DNA from: Kribbella amoyensis
Lineage (GTDB): Bacteria > Actinomycetota > Actinomycetes > Propionibacteriales > Kribbellaceae
Length of the DNA: 64,000 nucleotides
Direction: 5' to 3'
Assembly: GCF_007828865.1 (NCBI RefSeq)
Contig: NZ_VIVK01000001.1
Coordinates: 4,960,001-5,024,000, forward strand
In this document: positions 1-6,803 of the stretch, in pieces
How the letters are laid out: each line of letters opens with the position of its first letter
Position numbering within the stretch: the stretch's first letter is position 1
The notes under the pieces: generated by a model
Seen by the model: the letters and a program-made list of their open reading frames with translations, nothing else
The model's database searches: none
What the model was told of the DNA's origin: nothing
Translations under genes and position numbers: made by a program

Positions 1-356
1 AGGATGCCGAGCATGATCGGCTTGCCGCCGAAGACGCCGGGCCGGGCGAGGGCGTACGCGAGCAGGACCGTCGCGGCCAGGCTGGCCAGGGCCCCGATCA
101 CGGTGACGAGGGCGGAGATCGCCATCGCGTGACCGACCACGCCGCTGGCGAAGATGAAGCGGTACGCGTCGAGGGAGAGGCGTTCGGGCCAGATCGACCA
201 GCCGCCGTTGCGGATCACCTGGGCGTCGGGGGACAGGCTGGTCGCGATCACCACCCAGAACGGCAGCACGATCAGCAGGACGGTGACGACGAGCCCGATG
301 CCCTTGCCTGCCAAGGTGATCGGCCGGGGCTTCTCCTGCCAGACCGGGCGGCTCAT
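1..356 (-). CDS. Carbohydrate ABC transporter permease, MalG/LplC type (partial)
   Basis: Second inner-membrane permease of a CUT1-family sugar importer. Only about the first 118 residues lie in the window; the gene runs off the left edge. It begins MSRPVWQEKP, then shows a first membrane segment (about residues 14-38, rich in V, L and I) and a second around residues 75-100 beginning near GHAMAISALV. Its ATG overlaps the stop of the upstream permease by four bases (ATGA), so the two are translationally coupled in one operon. The first segment followed by a periplasmic loop ending at AYRFIFASG matches LplC/MalG proteins. The substrate cannot be told from this fragment; the adjacent LacI regulator supports a sugar. 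Confidence 0.88.
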   Translation of the reverse strand, partial: MSRPVWQEKPRPITLAGKGIGLVVTVLLIVLPFWVVIATSLSPDAQVIRNGGWSIWPERLSLDAYRFIFASGVVGHAMAISALVTVIGALASLAATVLLAYALARPGVFGGKPIMLGI

Positions 357-1330
357 CGGTACACCCCTTCCTCGCCGAGCCGGTGCGCGATCCGGTTGGC
401 GACGATCACGAGGGCGAGGCCGATCAGGCCCTTGATCACGCCGGCCAGGGCCGCGCCGCCCCAGTTCCCGCCGATCACGCCGTGGTAGTAGGTGAAGGTG
501 TCGAGAACCTCGGCCACCCGCGGCGAGAAGCTGTCCCGCTGCAGCAGCACCTGCTCGAAGCCGACGTTGAGGATGTCGCCGAGCCGCAGGATCAGCAGCA
601 GGATCAGGATCGGCCGCAACGCGGGCAGCGTCACGTGCCACAGCCGGCGGGCGGCCGACGCGCCGTCCATCGCGGCCGCCTCGTACAGCTGGTCGTCGAC
701 GTTGTGCAGGGCGGCGAGCACGATGATCGTGCCCCAGCCGCAGTCCTTCCAGATCAGCTCGGCCACCATCAACGGCCGGAACAGCGCGGGATCGCTGAAG
801 ATGCTGACCGTGTGCAGGCCGTTGTCGGCGAGCACGCCGTTCAGCAGCCCGGCGCCGCCGAGCACCTGCTGGAACATCGCGACCACGATCACCCAGGACA
901 CGAAGTGCGGCAGGTAGACGATGCTCTGCACGGACTTGCGGATCCAGTCCCGGGTGATGCTGTGCAGCAACAACGCCAGCGCGACCGGCAACGGGAAGAA
1001 GAAGATCAACTGGAGCAGGGCGAGTGCGACGGTGTTGACCAGCGCCTGCCAGAAACTCGGATCGGCGAAGAGCTCGACCGCGTTGTCCAGGCCGACCCAG
1101 CGGCTGCCGGAGAAGCCGAGGAACGGCACGTAGTCGAGGAAGATCACCACGTTGCCCAGCAGGGCGGCGCCTTCGAACAGCAGGAAGAAGACGAGGCCGG
1201 GAAGCATCATCAGCAGCAACGTGCGGTCCCGGACGAGGCGGGTGAGGCGGCCTCGTCCGGTGGTGGTGCGAGGCCGGGTCGACGCGTCGACGTCGACTGG
1301 CGCGGTAACAGCCATGTGTCTGCTCGGCAT
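353..1330 (-). CDS. Carbohydrate ABC transporter permease, LplB/MalF type
   Basis: First permease of the same CUT1 sugar importer, 325 residues from the chosen ATG. It has about six membrane segments and the cytoplasmic EAA loop (EAAAMDGASAARRLWHVTLP) that docks the ATPase subunit, as in LplB-type proteins. The open frame extends upstream to 1372, but that ATG lies inside the promoter spacer, so I place the start at 1330 (MPSRHMAV); 1315 is the alternative, and neither has a strong ribosome binding site. No substrate-binding protein or ATPase gene is in the window; CUT1 systems often share a distant MsiK-type ATPase. A divergent LacI gene and an operator suggest induction by the transported sugar. 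Confidence 0.88.
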   Translation of the reverse strand: MPSRHMAVTAPVDVDASTRPRTTTGRGRLTRLVRDRTLLLMMLPGLVFFLLFEGAALLGNVVIFLDYVPFLGFSGSRWVGLDNAVELFADPSFWQALVNTVALALLQLIFFFPLPVALALLLHSITRDWIRKSVQSIVYLPHFVSWVIVVAMFQQVLGGAGLLNGVLADNGLHTVSIFSDPALFRPLMVAELIWKDCGWGTIIVLAALHNVDDQLYEAAAMDGASAARRLWHVTLPALRPILILLLILRLGDILNVGFEQVLLQRDSFSPRVAEVLDTFTYYHGVIGGNWGGAALAGVIKGLIGLALVIVANRIAHRLGEEGVYR

Positions 1331-1355
1331 CCTGACGGAGGGGTGGGTGGCAGCG

Positions 1356-1371
1356 AGTAAAGCGTTTTCCA
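1356..1371. promoter_or_regulatory. LacI-family operator
   Basis: The sequence TGGAAAACGCTTTACT (minus strand) is an imperfect palindrome around a central CG, the usual layout of LacI/GalR-family operators. It overlaps the -10 box and spacer of the sugar-permease promoter and lies 116 bases before the divergent LacI gene, so binding would block the permease operon. The cognate regulator is inferred from position only. Confidence 0.6.
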
Positions 1372-1385
1372 TCTTTTGCTGTCAA
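1356..1385 (-). promoter_or_regulatory. Promoter of the sugar ABC operon
   Basis: On the minus strand TTGACA (1385-1380) is followed, after an 18-base spacer, by TTTACT (1361-1356). This is a near-consensus vegetative promoter; transcription would start near 1349, just ahead of the permease start at 1330. The spacer contains the LacI-type operator listed separately. Confidence 0.7.
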
Positions 1386-1486
1386 GAGTCCACCGCGTGC
1401 TCCCCGAGTGCGTTACTGTTGGGCAGGTCAGAGAAGCGCAACCGTTTTACTTCGGTCACCAGGACCGGGGACGAGGGAGTGTGGTG

Positions 1487-2518
1487 ATGGCCCAGGGCCG
1501 AGCGAGTATCCGCGACGTCGCCGAACGGGCAGGCGTGTCGGTCTCGACCGTGTCGCGCATCCTGAACGGCAGCTATTCACCCGCGCCGAAGACCCGGGAC
1601 CGGGTGATGCGCGCGGTCCAGGAGCTGTCGTACGTCGCGAATCCGCACGCCCGGGCGTTGATCCGGCAGGAGTCGACCACGGTCGCGATGGTGCTCCGGA
1701 TGCTCGACGACGGCTTCCTGCTCAAGGTGGTCCAGTCGATCGCGGCCGAGCTCGCCGCGGCCGGCCGGCTCTGCCTGATCGGTACCACCGGGGTCGACGC
1801 CGAGCGCGAGCTGGAGGTGCTGGAACAGATGCGCGGCCAGGGCGTGCAGTCGATCATCCTGATCGGCGCCGTGGTCGAGACCGAGGAGTACCGGGACTTC
1901 CTCGGCCGGTTCGCCGCCTCGCTCTCGGGCAGTGGCACCCGGCTCGTGTTGTGCGCCCGCCCGCCGATCGACGAGGCCCCGGGGACGTCCGTGGTCGAGT
2001 ACGACAACGAGGGCGGCGCGTACGCGGCGACCAGTCACCTGCTGGTCCAGGGCCACCGGCGCATCCTGCACCTCGGCGGACCCGAAGGGCAGAACACCAG
2101 CCTGCAACGCCTTGCCGGGTACCGCCGCGCGATCGAGGCGCTCGGTGGCGACGCCGATCCCGCGCTCGAGGCGGGCCAGGCCTGGGACCGGGAGACCGGG
2201 TACCAACGGATGCGCGCTGTCCTCCAGGACGGGACCCGCGACTTCACCGCCGTCGCGACGTACACCGACAACGTGGCCGCCGGCGCGATCCAGGCGATCC
2301 GAGAAGCCGGGCTGCGCGTCCCCGAGGACCTGTCCATCATCGGCTTCGACGACGCCGCCTTCGCGGCCGACCTGCGGCTGAGTACGGTCCACATCCCGGC
2401 CCAGCAGCTCGGCCAGATCGCGGCCCAGATGGCGACCGGTGAGCGCAACGCCGACACCCGGCTCAAACTCGGCACCCATCTCGTCCTGCGCGAGAGCGTC
2501 ACCCGCCGGACCACCTGA
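1487..2518 (+). CDS. LacI-family transcriptional regulator
   Basis: 343-residue repressor. The N-terminal HTH (about residues 6-27) contains the family signature DVAERAGVSVSTVSRILNG; the rest is a periplasmic-binding-protein-like effector domain ending in the usual IIGFDDAAFAADLRLSTV stretch. I choose ATG 1487 because GAGGGAG lies seven bases upstream; GTG codons at 1481 and 1484 are possible. It is divergent to the sugar ABC permeases and almost certainly their local regulator. Its ligand, presumably a sugar or oligosaccharide, is unknown. The gene ends at a strong hairpin that separates it from the convergent biosynthetic operon. Confidence 0.92.
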   Translation: MAQGRASIRDVAERAGVSVSTVSRILNGSYSPAPKTRDRVMRAVQELSYVANPHARALIRQESTTVAMVLRMLDDGFLLKVVQSIAAELAAAGRLCLIGTTGVDAERELEVLEQMRGQGVQSIILIGAVVETEEYRDFLGRFAASLSGSGTRLVLCARPPIDEAPGTSVVEYDNEGGAYAATSHLLVQGHRRILHLGGPEGQNTSLQRLAGYRRAIEALGGDADPALEAGQAWDRETGYQRMRAVLQDGTRDFTAVATYTDNVAAGAIQAIREAGLRVPEDLSIIGFDDAAFAADLRLSTVHIPAQQLGQIAAQMATGERNADTRLKLGTHLVLRESVTRRTT

Positions 2519-2526
2519 AACGCAAA

Positions 2527-2559
2527 GGACCCCGGGTACGCACGGCGTACCCGGGGTCC
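2527..2559. terminator. Bidirectional terminator between lacI gene and biosynthetic operon
   Basis: A perfect 15-base-pair inverted repeat (GGACCCCGGGTACGC and its complement) with a three-base loop lies between two convergent genes. There is no long T-tract on either side, which is common for actinobacterial terminators. Confidence 0.85.
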
Positions 2560-2602
2560 GGATCAGCGGTCGGCCTGGGGGGTCTCGGCTGATCCTCAGC
2601 TC

Positions 2603-3862
2603 CTACGGTTCGTCGATGACGATGGCGGCCTCCATCTCGAGCACCCGGCGGTAGTCGTCGTCGAGGGTCTGCGCGTCGCTGTGGATCAGGATGACCCAGG
2701 CGAGACAGGTGAACAGGTCCACGGTCTCCGGGACCACCGCGTCCTCGTCGTGCAGGATCTTCATCCAGTGGAACGACTTGAGGTTCTCGATCCCGTCGAA
2801 GACCTCGCGGTTGCGGAAGTATCCGTCCCGGTAGGCCGAGACGAAGATGCCGCGCAGGTGCTGGACCAGGTCGAAGCTGTCCCGCACCTCGCCGCGGACC
2901 CGGTGCGCGACCGTCCGCTTGATGTGGTTGTCACCGGTGGCCAGCTCGCTGACCATCTGGTGACCGCCACCGGCCGGCCGCGCCGCGACCTCGATCAGCC
3001 GTGGCCCGTCAGCCGTCATCATCACCTCGGCGTGGCCGCAGCCGGTCCGGATGCCGACCGCGTCGAGCACCTGCTGGGTGTACGGCCAGATCGCCAGCAC
3101 CTCCGGGTCGTCCGCCGCGAGGAAGTCGATCCGGTGGTAGATGCCGATCTTGTCGCCGCGGCTGATCTTCGTGTAGCGGCACACGTCGACGAGCGAGTGC
3201 TTGCCGTCGACGGTGTAGCTGTCGACCAGGTACTCCGTGCCCTCCGCGTACTCCTGGATCAGCACCGCGTCGTTGACCAGGCCCATCTTGTTGGTCCGGC
3301 CGAGTACCCGGTCGAACCGCTCGCGCCAGTCGCCGTCCTCGAAGACGACGTACACCTCGTCGCCGGCGGCGCTCTTCGGCGGCTTGATCACCAGCCGCCG
3401 GCCGAGCAGGTCGTTCTCCTTCAGCCACCGCTCGGCCTCGGCCGGGTCGGCGGTCCGGAGCTGGCGGAGCCGGGGGACACCCGCGACGCGGAGCGCCTCG
3501 GCCATCTCCCACTTGTCCCGCCGGGCCGCGGCGAGCTCGGGGACGTTCCCGGTCCCGGGGACCAGGATCTCCACCAGCTGGTCGTACAGCTCCACGCCGC
3601 TCTCGGCGCCCGGGACCAGGTACTCCGGCTCGTACTGCCGCAGTTCCTCGGCCAACGCGGCCACGTCGCCGGTGAAGTAGTGCACGTGCTCGAAGTCGTC
3701 CGGGTGCCAGCTGGTCGTGTACGCCGGCGGCGGCTCGGTCCCACTCAGCACGGCGACCGGGATCTGGCCGGCCTCCTCGAAGGCGGCCGGGTACTCCTGG
3801 CCGGTGGACAGCGGGTCCACGATGATCGTGTACCGGCCGGGGGAAGGTAGTTGCTCAGTCAT
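2603..3862 (-). CDS. ATP-grasp ligase A of the hydrazine-type biosynthetic operon
   Basis: 419-residue ATP-grasp enzyme, last gene of the seven-gene operon. It shows the expected layout: an N-terminal preATP-grasp part (residues 1-110), an ATP-binding lysine segment RRLVIKPPKSAAGDEVY near 180, the EYAEGTEYLVDSY strand, and the metal-binding C-terminal part HAEVMMTADGPRLIEVAARP near 290-310. Such stand-alone enzymes make amide bonds through acyl phosphates (BacD/L-amino-acid ligase type). The start has a strong AGGAGG ten bases ahead and follows the MFS gene by 12 bases. I infer that it joins an amino acid to the hydrazine unit or to the product of ATP-grasp B; the real substrates are unknown. 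It is clearly divergent from ATP-grasp B, so it is not a recent duplicate. Confidence 0.85.
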   Translation of the reverse strand: MTEQLPSPGRYTIIVDPLSTGQEYPAAFEEAGQIPVAVLSGTEPPPAYTTSWHPDDFEHVHYFTGDVAALAEELRQYEPEYLVPGAESGVELYDQLVEILVPGTGNVPELAAARRDKWEMAEALRVAGVPRLRQLRTADPAEAERWLKENDLLGRRLVIKPPKSAAGDEVYVVFEDGDWRERFDRVLGRTNKMGLVNDAVLIQEYAEGTEYLVDSYTVDGKHSLVDVCRYTKISRGDKIGIYHRIDFLAADDPEVLAIWPYTQQVLDAVGIRTGCGHAEVMMTADGPRLIEVAARPAGGGHQMVSELATGDNHIKRTVAHRVRGEVRDSFDLVQHLRGIFVSAYRDGYFRNREVFDGIENLKSFHWMKILHDEDAVVPETVDLFTCLAWVILIHSDAQTLDDDYRRVLEMEAAIVIDEP

Positions 3863-3874
3863 TTCGGGGTCCTC

Positions 3875-5161
3875 CTACGAGCTCTCGCTCGGCAACGGCT
3901 CGGCGGCCGGGGTGATGTCCACTGCGGGTTCTTCGTCGGACGCGGCGGCGCGGGACATCCCGAAGTACGCGAGCGCGATCCCGACCGCACCGGCCAGGCC
4001 GCACCACACCCACACCTGGGTGCCGACCGAGTTCCACGCCCACACACCGAGGAACGGACCGAGCGCGGAGCCGAGTCCGAACATCGCGTGTGCCGACCCG
4101 ACGTACCGGCCGAGCAACGGTTTCGGCGCGGCCATGCCGGGATAGGCGAACATGGTCGGCCCGCCGATGATCTCGGCCAGCGTCCAGAGCAGGGTGCCGA
4201 TCACGAAGATCGCGATCCCGCCCGGCAACGCGTAGAACGCGAGGCCGCCGCCGAGCAGGACGAAACCGATCATCGCGACGGTCCGGGCCGGCCAGTTCTG
4301 CACGACCTTGGTCACCAGCAACTCGCAGGTGATCACGATGAAGCCGTTCAGCGCGACTACCGCGCTGAACCACCACGTGGACAGCCCGTCCGCCTTCATG
4401 TGCAACGGCAGCACGGCCAGGTACTGCATGTAGATGGCCGCGTTGATGAACATGCACAGCAGGAACAGCACGTACTTGTAGTCCCGCAGCACCGCGAGGT
4501 ACCCGCCGCCGTTGGCCGCAGGGGTCTCGCCGGCCACGGTGTCCTGGACCTCGGCGGTCTCGGACGGCCGCCGCTTCGGCAGGGCGACGATCGCGACCAC
4601 CGCGTACGCCAGCGCGGCCAGTGCCTCGCCGATGAACAGCAGGTTCCACGAGACCGCGACCAGGGCCGCACCGATCAGCGGTGCGGCCGTGGTCCCGAGG
4701 TTCATCGCCAGCCGGTAGACCGCGAAGATCATCACCTGGCGGTTCTTCGGTGTCAGCTCGGTCAGCAGCGCCGCCGACGCGGGCCGGTAGAACTGCCCGA
4801 CCGCACCGGCCAGCGCGACCACGACCACGACGGCCGGGTAGCTCGGCACGTACGCGATCGCGAGCACGAACGCGGCCATGCCGAACATGCTGATCATCAC
4901 CGCGGCCCGCGGCCCGACCTTGTCGGACAGCGAACCGCCGATGATCAGGCCGAGCACCGAACCGGCCCCGTAGATGCCCAGCGCGGTGCCGGCCTGGACG
5001 TCGGTGAAGCCCTTCGAGGTGGTCAGGAAGAGCACCAGGAAGACCTGCAGGAACCAGCCGAGCTTGTTCACGAAGACGCCGACCAGCAGCGCCTTCACCG
5101 GAACCGGGGCGTCCTTGATGGTCGCCCAGATCTCGGTACTTCCGTCGGTGCCGGTACTCAC
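3875..5161 (-). CDS. MFS transporter, likely exporter of the cluster product
   Basis: 428-residue major facilitator protein with about twelve membrane segments. The family signature after helix 2, GGSLSDKVGPRAAV, is present near residue 60. The GTG start at 5161 overlaps the stop of ATP-grasp B (GTGA); the longer open frame reaching 5287 would run deep into that gene and is not credible. It sits between two biosynthetic ligases, so I infer export of, or self-protection against, the hydrazine product. The C-terminal tail is short and acidic. An importer of a precursor cannot be excluded. Confidence 0.88.
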   Translation of the reverse strand: MSTGTDGSTEIWATIKDAPVPVKALLVGVFVNKLGWFLQVFLVLFLTTSKGFTDVQAGTALGIYGAGSVLGLIIGGSLSDKVGPRAAVMISMFGMAAFVLAIAYVPSYPAVVVVVALAGAVGQFYRPASAALLTELTPKNRQVMIFAVYRLAMNLGTTAAPLIGAALVAVSWNLLFIGEALAALAYAVVAIVALPKRRPSETAEVQDTVAGETPAANGGGYLAVLRDYKYVLFLLCMFINAAIYMQYLAVLPLHMKADGLSTWWFSAVVALNGFIVITCELLVTKVVQNWPARTVAMIGFVLLGGGLAFYALPGGIAIFVIGTLLWTLAEIIGGPTMFAYPGMAAPKPLLGRYVGSAHAMFGLGSALGPFLGVWAWNSVGTQVWVWCGLAGAVGIALAYFGMSRAAASDEEPAVDITPAAEPLPSESS

Positions 5162-6423
5162 TGGGCGGCCTCCTCTGGCTCCTTCGGGTTGCCGGACCAG
5201 CGCAGCGCCTTCTCCGCGGCGTCCAGGCCGGCCCGGCACTCGTCGACCGAGGTGGCCACCACCGTCGCGTACGCGATCCGGCCCCACAACGTGCCGTCCG
5301 GCGGGGGACTGGTGGTCTGACCGGCGGTCATCAGCGGGACCAGCTGGTCGATCGTGCCGGGCAGCCCGGTCTCGTCGAACTCGACCGACTCCAGCACGGT
5401 GTCGTTCTCGTCGACGTAGAAGAACCGCACCCCGCCGACCACCGCGCGGTCCGGTACGAGCTCGGGCGCCCGGCCGGTGGCGACCGCGGCCGCGGCCAGA
5501 CCCGGGTCGGCGCCGGTCGCCTGCAGGCCGAGGTACGGGATCATGTCGCCGCCGATCCGGGCGTTGATCTCGATGATCTTCGGCCCGTCCGCGGTCATCA
5601 TGATCTCGGTGTGCGTGATCCCGTCGGTGAACGCGATCGCGGTGTGCGCGTCGACGAGGACCTGCATCAGGTGCTCGTCGGCCAGCAACGGGTCGGCCGC
5701 GTCGACGAAGTGGCCGATCTCCTCCGCGTACGGCGGGTACCCGATCTCCTTGCGGGCCAGGCAGAACGGCGTCACCTGGCCCTGGAACACGGCCGCGTCG
5801 ATGCTGATCTCGTACCCGTCGGCGAACTCCTCGACCAGCACCTTGACGTCGTAGTGCGGTGCCTCCGGCACGGTGGTGTCGTGCGCGAAGTCCCAGTTGT
5901 CCTTGAGCTCCGCGGCCGAGTTCACCTTCACCACGCCGAGGCTCGCGGCCAGCGCGCGTGGCTTGAGGATCACCGGGTACCCGAGCTTGTCGGCGGTGAC
6001 GAGCGCGTCGTCCACGGATTCGACCAGCACCGACTCGGGCTGCGGGACGCCGTGCTCGGCGAGCGCGGTCCGGGTGAGGTGCTTGTCCCGGCAGCGGTTG
6101 ATCATCGCCACGTCACCACCCGGCAGCCCGAGCACCTCGGCGATGTGGGCGGTCTGCAGGATGCGGGCCTCGTCCCAGCAGAGCACGCCGTCGATCGGCT
6201 GCTCGGCGTGCAGCTTCTTCGCGGCCTCGACCAGCAGGTCCGCGTCGAGGGTGGTCTCGAGGACGGTCCACCCCTCGATGTACTCCTGCTCCCAGGTCGG
6301 CTCCGCGTGCAGGAACATGTGGATCCGGTACTGCGGGGCGACGGAGCGCAGGATGTACTCGCGGAACAGCCGCATCCCGGTCGCGACGACCAGCAGGTGG
6401 GGTCGTTCGGTGGTCGGATTCAT
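5158..6423 (-). CDS. ATP-grasp ligase B of the hydrazine-type biosynthetic operon
   Basis: 421-residue ATP-grasp enzyme starting MNPTTERPHLLVV. Visible parts: a Rossmann-like N-domain (residues 8-110), the sequence LGYPVILKPRALAASLGV near 145 that holds the ATP-binding lysine, EEFADGYEISIDAAV near 200, and the Mg2+ site THTEIMMTADGPKIIEINAR near 285-304. It resembles carboxylate-amine ligases of the biotin-carboxylase/BacD group used to make dipeptides. It starts three bases after the stop of the small protein and overlaps the MFS gene. I infer amide bond formation using the hydrazino acid or an amino acid; the substrate is not readable from sequence. The open frame continues upstream to 6876, but that would cover the small gene. 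Confidence 0.86.
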   Translation of the reverse strand: MNPTTERPHLLVVATGMRLFREYILRSVAPQYRIHMFLHAEPTWEQEYIEGWTVLETTLDADLLVEAAKKLHAEQPIDGVLCWDEARILQTAHIAEVLGLPGGDVAMINRCRDKHLTRTALAEHGVPQPESVLVESVDDALVTADKLGYPVILKPRALAASLGVVKVNSAAELKDNWDFAHDTTVPEAPHYDVKVLVEEFADGYEISIDAAVFQGQVTPFCLARKEIGYPPYAEEIGHFVDAADPLLADEHLMQVLVDAHTAIAFTDGITHTEIMMTADGPKIIEINARIGGDMIPYLGLQATGADPGLAAAAVATGRAPELVPDRAVVGGVRFFYVDENDTVLESVEFDETGLPGTIDQLVPLMTAGQTTSPPPDGTLWGRIAYATVVATSVDECRAGLDAAEKALRWSGNPKEPEEAAQ

Positions 6424-6425
6424 GG

Positions 6426-6803
6426 TCAGGCCTCCCGGACTGGTGCGGGGATCTGCTCGATGTAGCTGATCCCGGTGGTGCCGTCGCTGCGGCGGAAGTG
6501 GTCGGCGATCCGGAGGTTGCCCCGGGCATCGACTTCGGGGACGCTCAGGCACTCGCCGCTGACCAGGTCGCCGGTCGCCATCAGCAGGCAGTACGCGGCC
6601 TTGATCGACCCGTCGGCCTGCAGGTGACCGACCAGCCGGCCGCTGCGCAGCCGGCCGCCGGCGAAGAACTCCGCCCAGACCAGGTCGTCCTCCCGGTGGT
6701 ACTGCCCGTACGGCGCACCGCCGGCCGGGTCGTCGACGACGAGCTGGAACCAGACGCCGTCGACGTCCGGAGCCACCGATTCGGAAGCGGCCGCGGTCAC
6801 CAC
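6426..6803 (-). CDS. Small protein of the family often labelled n-acetylglutamate synthase
   Basis: 125-residue soluble protein. The core reads DDLVWAEFFAGGRLRSGRLVG, then AAYCLLMATGDLVSGECLSVPE and ends with GTTGISYIEQI. This is the pattern (alternating beta strands, WAxYxGG, SGxCxSxPE, GxSxIEE) of a small family commonly annotated n-acetylglutamate synthase, although it lacks a GNAT fold and that label is probably wrong. Two overlapping GTG starts (6803 and 6800) are possible; the second overlaps the upstream stop as GTGA. Tight coupling on both sides places it in the biosynthetic operon, perhaps as a binding or accessory protein. I cannot assign a reaction. Confidence 0.72.
   Translation of the reverse strand: MVTAAASESVAPDVDGVWFQLVVDDPAGGAPYGQYHREDDLVWAEFFAGGRLRSGRLVGHLQADGSIKAAYCLLMATGDLVSGECLSVPEVDARGNLRIADHFRRSDGTTGISYIEQIPAPVREA

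Noticed and set aside
6426..6803. Naming the small operon protein as an arginine-pathway acetylglutamate synthase
   Set aside because: That database label does not fit a 125-residue protein without a GNAT or kinase-like fold, so no gene symbol is given.
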